Shown here in pieces: positions 14,900 through 23,333 of a stretch of 24,504 nucleotides of DNA. Position 1 is the first letter of the stretch. Each line of letters opens with the position of its first letter. The notes below the pieces were generated by a model that had not been told where the DNA came from, did no database searches, and was given only the letters and a program-made list of their open reading frames with translations. A program made the position numbers and the translations under genes. This DNA comes from JAICLK01 sp035478715 (GTDB lineage: Bacteria > Patescibacteriota > Saccharimonadia > Saccharimonadales > UBA4665). Location of the stretch: assembly GCA_035478715.1 (NCBI GenBank), contig DATIJK010000024.1, forward strand, positions 1 through 24,504, read 5' to 3'.

Positions 14900-15514
14900 A
14901 TGCGCCCGGATTATGGAATGTCAGCGATGTATACAACGAAAAAACAAACCAAAAAATCTTCTAAAAAACCGCTGATTATCATTATTCTTATCATCTTGCT
15001 TATTGCCGCGATCGGTTTCTGGATCTGGAATAAAAATAATTCGCCGCCGACAAACGCAACCGTACCAACCAACACCGGCACTCCCGCCACAGCCAACCCG
15101 GATGTTCCCGGCGGCACCGATGAAAATCCCTCAACCGGAGGCGGCGGATCAAAAGACGAAGGCAGCAATACGCCCGGCACCGCGCCGGATTCGAGCGTTA
15201 CACCCGCAACGCCATCAGGCCAATTCGTTAGTAATCATGAACCGAACCTAAGCGGCAGCCCCGCCCCCAACACCGAAACATCGGCCTGCACCACTACACC
15301 TGGCGTGCTCTGTAAAATAACATTCACGTCCGGTTCCGTGGTAAAATCATTACCCGCCCAGCGGACCGATTCTAACGGGAACACGCTGTGGACTAATTGG
15401 ACATTGCAAAGCGTCGGCCTGACAAAAGGCAGTTGGCAAATAGCAGCCGTAGCGACAAATGGCTCAAAGTCGGCAAGCGTGCAAGATTCATCACCATTGG
15501 TGGTTACACAATGA
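14900..15514 (+). CDS. Membrane-anchored surface protein with Pro/Thr/Gly-rich stalk and Ig-like C-terminal domain
   Basis: 204 residues: a basic cytoplasmic end (TKKQTKKSSKK), one membrane helix (24-43), a low-complexity stalk rich in Pro, Thr, Ser and Gly (about 47-108), and a C-terminal domain (about 109-204) beginning SNHEPNLSGSPAPNTE with two Cys (CTTTPGVLC) that probably pair. The C-terminal domain appears to be a small beta-sandwich; I recall similar modules from Saccharibacteria surface proteins, but its function is unknown. Start options are ATG 14900, 14918 and 14927; none has a strong SD and the mature topology is the same with all three. The TGA stop overlaps the ATG of the next gene (ATGA), so both are translated together and may work as a pair at the cell surface. 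Not an enzyme as far as can be seen. Confidence 0.78.
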   Translation: MRPDYGMSAMYTTKKQTKKSSKKPLIIIILIILLIAAIGFWIWNKNNSPPTNATVPTNTGTPATANPDVPGGTDENPSTGGGGSKDEGSNTPGTAPDSSVTPATPSGQFVSNHEPNLSGSPAPNTETSACTTTPGVLCKITFTSGSVVKSLPAQRTDSNGNTLWTNWTLQSVGLTKGSWQIAAVATNGSKSASVQDSSPLVVTQ

Positions 15515-17253
15515 AATTAAAAAAGTTACTAACACCCATTATCGCCGCCATACCGACACTTTCATTACTACTAATGACATGTAGTCCGGTTCACGCTGTC
15601 ACAACGACAAAAAATGTAATCGATGATTCGGTATTTGATAACTACAACAGCATGTCGACATCGCAGATCGATGCGTTTCTGAATAGCTTTCCAAGCAGCT
15701 GCATCAGCAGCAACAAAGGTTTCCGGGCAATCGACCCGAACGGATACAATCCCACGAACGGCTATCTATTCGGCTCAAACGTTACTGCCGGCCGGGTAAT
15801 AAATGACGCAGCAAAAGCTTACCAGATAAATCCGCAGGTATTGCTCGCGACCATGCAAAAAGAACAAAGCCTGGTTACTGGCGCCGGCGGTTGCAGCACA
15901 TTGGGTTATGTCGGTGCGATGGGATACGGCTGCCCGGACGGCGGAACTACGCATAATTATTCCAGCGCGAATCTGTACACGATTAACGGGCATACCACCA
16001 CCTCCGTAACGGGCACGTGCGTAAACTCCAAAGCAAAAGCCGGATTTTCGCAGCAGGTCATTCATGGAGCTTGGTTATTGAAGTTCGACCGCGAACGCGC
16101 GGAAGGCGTGGTGACTTGGGCGATGATCAACGGGTCATGGGACAACAGCGATGATTTGGACACGACTTACGGCGGCTACATGACGAAGGGGACTTATCAG
16201 CGATGTTCAAGCTGTGCAGCAACTTTTTATGATGGCACGGCAACGATTGACGGCGCCTCAGTACTCTTTGCGAATGGCGCTACCGCATCACTGTATGTTT
16301 ATACGCCGCATAATTCCGGCAACAACCACTTTGTGACAATTTATAATTCCTGGTTCGGCTCGACGTTCGCGCCGCATTTCCAGGCCAGGTTTTCAGCGCA
16401 AAGCGCTTCGCCCACAATCGTCCAAGGCGGCGCCGCTTCTGCTTACTTCAAATACTCCAACACCGGCAATATGCCCTGGTACGACGATGTCAGCGCGCCA
16501 GCATACCATACGTACGCCGTACACCTTGCCACAACGAAGCCTATAAACCGGCACGATCCATTTAGCTCAGGCTGGCCGAACGCCGCCCGACCGACCGTAA
16601 CGTTTACACATGTGTATGAAGCTGACGGGACCACGCTGGCCGCCAACCAGCATATCGTAAGTCCGGGGCAAATCGCTGAGTTTGATTTCAACTTCACCGC
16701 GCCCGGCGGCATGAAGCCCGGCGTCTACACCGAAACGTTCCAGCCGATACTCGAAGGTTCAAGCTGGTGGAACATGGGCGGCGTTTCATGGCTAATGGTA
16801 ACCGTCCAGCCAATTACATTCAAAGCCAGTTTCAGCAGCCAGAGCGCCTACCCGACCATAGCTCGTGGTAGTACTTCTGCGGCTTTCTTAAAATATAAGA
16901 ATGCCGGCAACAAGCCATGGTACGACAATACGAGCGCGGCCGTGTACCACACCTACGCTGTCCACCTGGCCACGACAATACCCATCAACCGGCCAAGCGC
17001 ATTCAGCGCAACCTGGCCAAACACCGCGCGCCCGGCCGTAACGTTTACGCATGTCTATGAAGCCGACGGGACGACGCCTGCTGCCAACCAGCATATAGCA
17101 AACCCCGGGCAAATCGCCGAATTTGACTTTACGTTATCAGCACCCAACTCCATGGCCGTGGGCATGCACCGTGAATATTTCCAGCCAATCCTCGAAGGAT
17201 CAAGCTGGTGGAATATGGGCGCAACATCGTGGTTGAATATCACCGTAAATTAA
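15511..17253 (+). CDS. Secreted lytic-transglycosylase-like protein with two NBR1-type Ig-like repeats
   Basis: The ATG at 15511 overlaps the previous stop (ATGA) and starts a good signal peptide, cleaved after PVHA (residue 29); the open frame extends further upstream to 15397 but there it only overlaps the preceding gene. Residues about 45-285 resemble the lysozyme-like domain of actinobacterial secreted proteins: MSTSQIDAFLNS, then INPQVLLATMQKEQSLVT with a candidate catalytic Glu118, GYGCPDGG, and several Cys. Residues 290-436 and 437-580 are two tandem repeats of 147 residues that share VTFTHVYEADGTT, PGQIAEFDF and PILEGSSWWNMG; their N-x-G-x-x-x-W pattern fits NBR1-like Ig domains. Likely role: wall remodelling or attack on a neighbour's peptidoglycan, with the Ig domains for binding. 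Enzymatic activity is not certain. Confidence 0.82.
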   Translation: MKLKKLLTPIIAAIPTLSLLLMTCSPVHAVTTTKNVIDDSVFDNYNSMSTSQIDAFLNSFPSSCISSNKGFRAIDPNGYNPTNGYLFGSNVTAGRVINDAAKAYQINPQVLLATMQKEQSLVTGAGGCSTLGYVGAMGYGCPDGGTTHNYSSANLYTINGHTTTSVTGTCVNSKAKAGFSQQVIHGAWLLKFDRERAEGVVTWAMINGSWDNSDDLDTTYGGYMTKGTYQRCSSCAATFYDGTATIDGASVLFANGATASLYVYTPHNSGNNHFVTIYNSWFGSTFAPHFQARFSAQSASPTIVQGGAASAYFKYSNTGNMPWYDDVSAPAYHTYAVHLATTKPINRHDPFSSGWPNAARPTVTFTHVYEADGTTLAANQHIVSPGQIAEFDFNFTAPGGMKPGVYTETFQPILEGSSWWNMGGVSWLMVTVQPITFKASFSSQSAYPTIARGSTSAAFLKYKNAGNKPWYDNTSAAVYHTYAVHLATTIPINRPSAFSATWPNTARPAVTFTHVYEADGTTPAANQHIANPGQIAEFDFTLSAPNSMAVGMHREYFQPILEGSSWWNMGATSWLNITVN

Positions 17254-17271
17254 ATTATTCTTAATAGAATT

Positions 17272-18642
17272 ATGGCCAAAACTTCAGTCAAAATTAAGAG
17301 CCACTCTTTTATTTATAGTGATTTCGACACGGATTGGTATAAAAACTGGGCCAAAAAACTCAAACAAACCGAGAAGGGCAAAGGCAAATACCATTTGTAT
17401 GCCAATAAATTCTGGCAGAACGCGGTCATGGTTCAGGCGCTGTTCGAGCGCGGTGTGCTGGAGGATGGTAAAACTTGCATTGGATTTGGAGTCGGCAAAG
17501 AGCGGCTTCCTGCATTATTTGCCAGCATGGGAGTCAAGGTAACCGCGACCGACCAGGATTTTACCCAGGCAAAAGCCAAAGAATGGGATAACGACCAGCT
17601 CGCCGAGGGTGCATTTTCGCTTAACGAAGACGGCATATGCAAACCGGAAGATTTTGCTCGCAATGTCGAGTTCATGCCGGTTGACATGACAAAAATTCCA
17701 AAGAAATTAAATGGCAAATACGATTTTCTATGGTCAAACTGCGCACTCGGTCACCTTGGATCAATAGAAAAAAGCCTTGAGTTCATAACAAAGAGCCTCG
17801 ATTGCCTGAAGCCAGGCGGTTGGGCTGTGCATACAACGGAATTCAACATTTTATCCAACGATGAAACGGTTACTAGCGGAAGCACAGTTATTTTCCGCGC
17901 CAAGGATATTTACAACCTTTGTGTGGAACTCACAAAAAAAGGTTTCATTTGCTCGCCATATCACTTAGTTAACGGTCGAACCAATGACGACGCACGCGTA
18001 ACACTGCGTCCTGAATGGGGTAATGATTATACGAAATTATTAGTTGGCGGCCACATAGCAACACAAATCGTTTTGGTTATTCAAAAACCTCCCGTAACGA
18101 TGTCCCCGATTAAACAGAAGCTTGAACTCGCCAAACAATACCAAGCTTACAAGAGCAATTTGATCGCAATCAAAAATGTAGCTGCTTGGAACCCAACACT
18201 TAAATTATTGCGACGGGCACGAGGCGCCATACCGTCAAACTACAAAATCACGCCTGTTAAAAAAACTTTTTCAGTAGCATCAGGCAAGAAACAGTTAATT
18301 GTCGAATTTGTAAATGAGTCAAACTTGCCGCTTATGGGAGTTTACGAAGCTCTTTTCGGCACGAAGCCTATCGTATTAGCTACATTTAATCCTATCAACC
18401 GAGAATCCGATTTAGCAACCAAGGAATGGTTTTCGTCAAACCGGCCAGCGATAAAGCTATACGAACGTAAAGGTGACGGCTGGCAACCGGCAGATTATAT
18501 TGCGCCACATGAATCATTCGCGTTCGTTTTCGATATCAATTCGTCTAAAAAACGCACCCACAACGCAGAATCTTTTATTGTCGTGCAAGAAGGCGCGGAC
18601 ATTGTCGCAGAGAGCGATGTTTCTGTGCAAATAAAAAAGTAA
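17272..18642 (+). CDS. SAM-dependent class I methyltransferase with C-terminal beta-rich domain
   Basis: 456 residues. The N-terminal half is a Rossmann methyltransferase: SAM loop CIGFGVGKE (69-77), acidic Asp94 at the end of strand 2 (TATDQD), DFLWSNCALGHLGS (151-164) at the motif IV position, and CLKPGGWAVHTTEFN (178-192). The helix-rich link about 270-300 leads to a C-terminal domain (about 325-456) of alternating hydrophobic strands. In ABC-exported polymannans of E. coli O8/O9a, a methyltransferase (WbdD) ends chain growth and the Wzt C-terminal domain reads the cap; the neighbouring GT and Wzt genes make that role attractive here, though no kinase domain is present. Methylation of a sugar within the chain is the alternative. 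ATG 17272 follows the previous stop by 18 bp; TTGAAT/TATTCT at 17233-17261 may be a promoter giving an almost leaderless message. It converges with the next gene, 8 bp apart. Confidence 0.8.
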   Translation: MAKTSVKIKSHSFIYSDFDTDWYKNWAKKLKQTEKGKGKYHLYANKFWQNAVMVQALFERGVLEDGKTCIGFGVGKERLPALFASMGVKVTATDQDFTQAKAKEWDNDQLAEGAFSLNEDGICKPEDFARNVEFMPVDMTKIPKKLNGKYDFLWSNCALGHLGSIEKSLEFITKSLDCLKPGGWAVHTTEFNILSNDETVTSGSTVIFRAKDIYNLCVELTKKGFICSPYHLVNGRTNDDARVTLRPEWGNDYTKLLVGGHIATQIVLVIQKPPVTMSPIKQKLELAKQYQAYKSNLIAIKNVAAWNPTLKLLRRARGAIPSNYKITPVKKTFSVASGKKQLIVEFVNESNLPLMGVYEALFGTKPIVLATFNPINRESDLATKEWFSSNRPAIKLYERKGDGWQPADYIAPHESFAFVFDINSSKKRTHNAESFIVVQEGADIVAESDVSVQIKK

Positions 18643-18650
18643 AAGTAAAC

Positions 18651-20912
18651 TTATACTAATTCTGAAAGTTGCTTGGCATACAATTGCGGAGAATGCTCTT
18701 TTAGCACATATTCATAACACGCGGCGGACATTCGTTTTAGTTTTGCCCGGTCCTTGATTAGTTCTTTGAGTGCGAAAGAAACTTTATCTGGAGAAGCTGC
18801 CTTTTTAACGGCGTTATCCGGTAACTCAGAAAACCATCCTACGTTGCGGACAAGCGGTACCACGCCCTCGCGCATGGCTTCAAGAGTGGCATACGAAGTC
18901 TCGCCGTGATAATACTCGCGGTAATTCAACAGGATATCCGCCTTGCCGAGTTGTCGGCGGAATTCCAACTCGCCAAGATTTGTCTTGATTTCCAGATTTT
19001 TATAGCGGGATAGCTCTGACAGAATTGACTCATCGACCGCAAAATCATACCCGAACAATTTAAAATTACAATCATTAAATTTACCGGAATCAAGTAAATC
19101 CGTAAGTACCGCAAGCCCTTTAGCCTTCGATATTATCCCAGCCATGGCTATTTCTATTTTTTTATCATCAACGCGTTTGGTGCGTTGAGCAAGTCCGATC
19201 GGCAAGTTAGCTTCTACGGCGAATCTCTTATTTTTTTCGTCCGACACAAAACACTGATCAACGGACGATTTTGCAAACTTCGAATGGACTATTACTTCGT
19301 CAGATGCATTTACTAGGCTTATGATGTGATCTGCACTGTCAGTGACATCAAGCAGCTTATCGAGTGTCTCTTCGGCATTTATACGCGCTGAGCTCATCAT
19401 CTGGCTCGACTGCAGCACGCCGTATATTCCGGAAAAACGAGTATCGTGCAGGATGGTTTTCCCAGGAATTGCCAAAGCTTCAATGATTGATTTCAAATGA
19501 TACGAACTGCTCCCCAAATGATAAATAATATCGTCGTAATCTGCGGCCACGTTCGCGTTGAACTCTGAGACATCGCGGGCATTGGCTACGTAACTGACAA
19601 ATCCTTTACGGGCCTGTGCCCGATCTTCTTTGGGAATTTCAAAATAGTAATCAACATCGACGAGATTTGCGAGCGAAAAATGCGTTATTTCAATGACTTT
19701 TCCGATGGCTGATTTGCCGCCTGGCAGCGGACCGACAACTGCGATCTTTTTCTTATCCGGCTTCTTCGGCCTGGGTTGAAGCTTTTCACATGCCTCGGCG
19801 AACAATCGAGCCGTCCGCGGCCATGCATACTTTTTCTCTATTTCTCGATACTCTTTCAGGTCCGGCTCACCGTGTTTAACTGCGGTTTGAACGGCATCAC
19901 TAATCGATGAAATATCGTATGGATCGCAGAAAAAGAACGTATTGTCTTTGTCGGATATTTCTTCAAAAACCGGAATCCTGGAGCAGATAACCTTCCGATT
20001 TGCCGCAACTGCTTCTAGTACTGGCAGCCCAAGCCCTTCATATTCGGGCACGAACATGACGGACGCCGCATTATTGTATAACCACCGCAATTCATCTGCC
20101 GATACGTTGCCGACAAAGCGAATATCGGCTGATATTTTTTTCAGTTGTTGCTGTGATTGTTTCGAGAAAGTAGAGGTAATTAGCAGTTCATACTTACGGC
20201 CGGTAGCGGCATTATATTTTTCAAACCCCTCAACCATACGCGCATTATTTTTCCGCTGATCATCGCCGCTTACCGATAGGATAAATTTCCGTTTTGGCAC
20301 ATGCGCCGGCTTTTCGACCTTTTCACTCAAATCGATACGTGCTCCGTCAATTGTCGTCAACATATTTAATGGCAAGCCGAGATGCCTGGTAAAATCATCT
20401 GCCGTTGTCTGCGAAATCGGGAAGATATGGTCCGCCGCGAAAATTTCGCTGAACCTGCCAAAGTAATTGTTCCGGACCGAATCGCTATGCGTAAGGTATC
20501 GGTCATAGAAAAATATCGGTATCAAATCATACCCGATAAGTACTTTACGGCCGGCGTCGGGGAATACGGAAGTAACTTTATTTTCAAACAGCGAGGGGAT
20601 TAAAAATATAAAACTGCCGCTATTGTATTTATCATTCAATTGGCGCCTGTTATATTTCTGGATTTCCTGCAAATCGAATTCATTGGTCTCCCGCAGATCA
20701 ATTTCAGTGTACGTCACGTCTGGAAAGATCTTATCGAGCATTTGCTTGCGTTCGTCTTCCAGTTGAAGATTCGAATTCAGAACAAATTCAAGGTCGTATT
20801 TGTCAAAGTGACCGTTTGCCTGCAACGCTTTCAGCAGTTCCAGGCTGTATTTGCCCATCCCGCGGTGCCACGTGCTAGTCTGAAAAGCCTGTGCGTCTAC
20901 TATGAATTTCAT
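18651..20912 (-). CDS. Two-domain GT4 glycosyltransferase (WbdA-like candidate polymannan polymerase)
   Basis: 753 residues with two GT-B enzymes in one chain. Domain 1 (1-380) starts KFIVDAQAFQTSTWHRGMGKYS, the acceptor loop typical of WbdA/WbdB-type mannosyltransferases, and has ILSVSGDDQRKN (211-222) and EGLGLPVLE with Glu292 and Glu300. A basic Pro/Lys linker (378-389) leads to domain 2 (390-753), with VVGPLPGGKSAIG (392-404), an IEIAMAGIISKAKG strand-loop (586-599) and a weaker donor motif ETSYATLE (Glu671, Glu678). Such double enzymes can add two linkages alternately or processively. GDP-mannose is the likely donor by context. The gene has GAGGA at 20920-20924, 7 nt before ATG 20912, and its start overlaps the stop of the small upstream gene (ATGA). 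It is last in the Wzt-GT2-GT4-small protein-GT4 operon. Confidence 0.87.
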   Translation of the reverse strand: MKFIVDAQAFQTSTWHRGMGKYSLELLKALQANGHFDKYDLEFVLNSNLQLEDERKQMLDKIFPDVTYTEIDLRETNEFDLQEIQKYNRRQLNDKYNSGSFIFLIPSLFENKVTSVFPDAGRKVLIGYDLIPIFFYDRYLTHSDSVRNNYFGRFSEIFAADHIFPISQTTADDFTRHLGLPLNMLTTIDGARIDLSEKVEKPAHVPKRKFILSVSGDDQRKNNARMVEGFEKYNAATGRKYELLITSTFSKQSQQQLKKISADIRFVGNVSADELRWLYNNAASVMFVPEYEGLGLPVLEAVAANRKVICSRIPVFEEISDKDNTFFFCDPYDISSISDAVQTAVKHGEPDLKEYREIEKKYAWPRTARLFAEACEKLQPRPKKPDKKKIAVVGPLPGGKSAIGKVIEITHFSLANLVDVDYYFEIPKEDRAQARKGFVSYVANARDVSEFNANVAADYDDIIYHLGSSSYHLKSIIEALAIPGKTILHDTRFSGIYGVLQSSQMMSSARINAEETLDKLLDVTDSADHIISLVNASDEVIVHSKFAKSSVDQCFVSDEKNKRFAVEANLPIGLAQRTKRVDDKKIEIAMAGIISKAKGLAVLTDLLDSGKFNDCNFKLFGYDFAVDESILSELSRYKNLEIKTNLGELEFRRQLGKADILLNYREYYHGETSYATLEAMREGVVPLVRNVGWFSELPDNAVKKAASPDKVSFALKELIKDRAKLKRMSAACYEYVLKEHSPQLYAKQLSELV

Positions 20913-21211
20913 GTACGGTTCCTCATTTTATGCAAGCGTGTCCTGACAATTTTTTCGGACTTCTTTACACTTCGAAACAGCAGATTATACGAGCTGCTGA
21001 CTACAAAATAAGGTATGGACCGTACGCCAAATTTTTCATTTATTAATTCTTCATTTTCTTTGTCGTATTTTCTGATCGATTTCAGTAGCAGCGAAGCATT
21101 TTCATGAGCTATCGAGATGCTGCTCGACCGTGCTTTCGGCTTCAAGAGTTCAATCCGCCGAATAGATGCGTGATGCGTTTTGACAACAAATGTTTTGATT
21201 GCTTGTTTCAT
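20909..21211 (-). CDS. Small basic protein of unknown function, coupled to both neighbours
   Basis: 100 residues, strongly basic, with a Lys/Arg-rich C terminus (about 80-100) and one amphipathic hydrophobic stretch (about 64-79, IPYFVVSSSYNLLFRS). I do not recognise it. It is very likely real: its ATG overlaps the stop of the GT4 gene upstream (ATGA at 21208-21211) and its own TGA overlaps the ATG of the two-domain GT downstream (20909-20912). The composition resembles the membrane-facing C-terminal tail of some GT2 enzymes, so it may be the remnant of one or an independent adaptor that holds the glycosyltransferases at the membrane. There is no SD of its own; translation would depend on reinitiation. 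Confidence 0.7.
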   Translation of the reverse strand: MKQAIKTFVVKTHHASIRRIELLKPKARSSSISIAHENASLLLKSIRKYDKENEELINEKFGVRSIPYFVVSSSYNLLFRSVKKSEKIVRTRLHKMRNRT

Positions 21212-22335
21212 ATTTTATCTTGTACGATTTCGTCCAGAATCTTTTGAACTTTTGATTCATTGTACCGCAGAAAATCTGCTTGCGGTGATTTTAAACCACT
21301 ATTTTTTACAAAATCCGTCATTTTGTCAATTTGCGCTGCCATATCATCCACATTATTCGGATCCATATAGTGCGCAGCATTTCCCAATACTTCGTGCAGG
21401 ACCGGTATATCGCTTACCAAAACCGGGGTTCCACATGCCAGCGCTTGCGTGGGCGGCACGCCGAATCCCTCGTGTATTGATGGCAGCGCAAGAAAATCAG
21501 CGCCGGAAATTACCGCCGGCAGATCCGTGTTTTCAACGAATTTCGAAGGATTGGCAATTTTTGCACCTTGCTTGCGCGCACTATCAATTACCGCTTGGAT
21601 CCGCTCTGCTTTCCATGTATCTGCGCCCACAACCAATAGACTTATACCAGTTTTAGCTGTCTCGGATTTCGCAAATGCAGCGACCAGGTTCGCCAAGTTT
21701 TTCCGCGGTTCGATATTCCCCAGATATAAGATGTACTTTTCGGGCAGGTTATATCGGGATTTTGCATCTTGGATTTCGGTCTCGCTTGACCGCTTGAATT
21801 CATCACCGAGTGGAACGGGCAAAGCCAGTATTTTTTCGGGAGCAACGCCCAAATGCTCGATGATTTCCTTTTTTGATGTTTCGGTAGGAGTAACTACAAC
21901 ATCTGTTCTGCGTACCCATTTGCGCATGTTGTTGTTGAAGAACTTTAAATTCTTGGGCTGGATCGTCTCAGGAAAAATCAAGAACGAAACATCGTAAATG
22001 AAAGTAATGGATTTTGATCGTACGGGGAAGTTATAGAAATTCATGAAAAGGTAGATGCCACGCCCCAAAAACAAGTCCAACGGAATCATGAACGGCAATC
22101 GGGAAATAAGCCGCAGCACTCTTGCCGAAATTGGGAGCTTCCGCACAGTAACATTTGGCATTGCGGTAATCTTATCCGGGAGCGTTTTCGTATCGCTGGT
22201 AGCAAGCAGGATGATTTTTTTATCGGTACCCTTTAGCACTTCTGCCAGCTCGATAATCGTATTGGTATTTGCATACGCCACGCCGCTCGGCTTGCTGCTG
22301 GCAAGTGCACTAGCGTCAATGAATATTTTTGCCAT
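21208..22335 (-). CDS. GT4 family glycosyltransferase (WbdB/WbdC-like mannosyltransferase)
   Basis: A 375-residue GT-B enzyme starting at ATG 22335 (MAKIFIDASAL); the TTG three bases earlier is less likely. The N-terminal domain has the SKPSGVAYANTN acceptor loop (14-25) and FIYDVSFLIFPE (112-123), characteristic of the WbdB/MtfB-type branch. The C-terminal domain has YLGNIEPRKN (204-213) and the donor motif EGFGVPPTQ, where the second Glu of EX7E is Gln (Gln297); the first is Glu289. This variant occurs in other members of the branch, so activity is not ruled out. It would add one or a few mannoses to the growing chain, perhaps as the primer or adaptor step before the two-domain enzyme. It lies 12 bp after the GT2 stop and overlaps the small protein gene by 4 bp. 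Confidence 0.86.
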   Translation of the reverse strand: MAKIFIDASALASSKPSGVAYANTNTIIELAEVLKGTDKKIILLATSDTKTLPDKITAMPNVTVRKLPISARVLRLISRLPFMIPLDLFLGRGIYLFMNFYNFPVRSKSITFIYDVSFLIFPETIQPKNLKFFNNNMRKWVRRTDVVVTPTETSKKEIIEHLGVAPEKILALPVPLGDEFKRSSETEIQDAKSRYNLPEKYILYLGNIEPRKNLANLVAAFAKSETAKTGISLLVVGADTWKAERIQAVIDSARKQGAKIANPSKFVENTDLPAVISGADFLALPSIHEGFGVPPTQALACGTPVLVSDIPVLHEVLGNAAHYMDPNNVDDMAAQIDKMTDFVKNSGLKSPQADFLRYNESKVQKILDEIVQDKI

Positions 22336-22347
22336 CAACTGTTTTCT

Positions 22348-23328
22348 TTATTTATCACGCTTTACGATTCTTTTGATTTTTGCCTTAGCACGTCTTACGT
22401 AGTCTTGCTGATCAAGCTGGTTGCTAATATTACCCGTTATGTGATCTGTTCGATCATCTACTTTTTCAATTATTTGTTTTGCAATGGCTTCTATATAAAG
22501 TCTTAGATTTTGATCAATTATCGCATCATAGGCGGTCTGGTTCATTATGTAGCCGACGCCTATCTTGCCGGCTTTAAGATCATCGCGTAAATACTTATTG
22601 CGTAACATATTGATGGTTTTTTCTTGCCGCAGTAAGCCCGCGTGGACAGCATTGCCTTGAACACCCGTTTGGGTCGGTCGCTGGTGGTAATATAACATTG
22701 GCTCTTCGTTTCTGAGTAGAGCCACGTCGTATCGAAGCAGCAGCCTGATGCCAAAGTCCCAATCTGCAGCCGTTGGCATTGATTCATCATAGCCTCCAAG
22801 CTCTTCATAGACATCTCTTCGGTATGTCACGATACCGTCAGCCAAATAATTCCTAGTGAATTGTTTGTATAGATTTATTTCGCCTTCAGTGCTTTCCGGG
22901 GGGATTGTCTCGGAGATGCGTTTGATCGTATCGCCATTGATTTCTTCGATCACGATAATCATCTTTACGGCAACGGCTTTTTCTTTCGTTTCGTCAAGAT
23001 AGGTAACCGTCTTTTCCAGCCGTTCGGGAGGCCACGCATCGTCGTCGTCAAGAATGGTTATGTATTCGCTCTTTACGGCCCGGATTGCTTGGTTTTCACC
23101 CTTAGTCATACCGGCATTGACTCTGTTATTGATGACAATACGATTTTTATCAGGATATTCATCCAGCAGTTTTTCAAGTTCCTTTTGATCACCGCCATTA
23201 TTTAAAATAACGTGTATATAATTCTTATACGTTTGATTTTTCACGCTCTCAAGCGCGCGCTTTAGCATCAAACTCCTATCCATAGTTCGGGTGATAATTG
23301 CAACTTTGGGTATCGAGGTATTTGACAT
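22348..23328 (-). CDS. GT2 family glycosyltransferase
   Basis: 326 residues, inverting GT-A type. VAIITRTMDRSLMLKRALESV (9-29) is the nucleotide-binding start, the metal-binding aspartates are at 94-97 (ILDDDDAWP), and TAADWDFGIRLL with ADWD corresponds to the ED/catalytic-base segment. A soluble basic C terminus (RRAKAKIKRIVKRDK) may contact the membrane. No transmembrane helices. It is probably the enzyme that starts or decorates the glycan; the sugar cannot be told from sequence. The ATG at 23328 is 5 bp after the Wzt stop, so it is in the same operon as the ABC transporter, which agrees with glycan synthesis coupled to export. Confidence 0.86.
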   Translation of the reverse strand: MSNTSIPKVAIITRTMDRSLMLKRALESVKNQTYKNYIHVILNNGGDQKELEKLLDEYPDKNRIVINNRVNAGMTKGENQAIRAVKSEYITILDDDDAWPPERLEKTVTYLDETKEKAVAVKMIIVIEEINGDTIKRISETIPPESTEGEINLYKQFTRNYLADGIVTYRRDVYEELGGYDESMPTAADWDFGIRLLLRYDVALLRNEEPMLYYHQRPTQTGVQGNAVHAGLLRQEKTINMLRNKYLRDDLKAGKIGVGYIMNQTAYDAIIDQNLRLYIEAIAKQIIEKVDDRTDHITGNISNQLDQQDYVRRAKAKIKRIVKRDK

Positions 23329-23333
23329 AGCGG

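Noticed and set aside
15397..15510. Upstream extension of the transglycosylase-like gene
   Set aside because: It would overlap the previous gene by over 100 bp and hide the signal peptide; the ATG at 15511 with ATGA overlap explains both.
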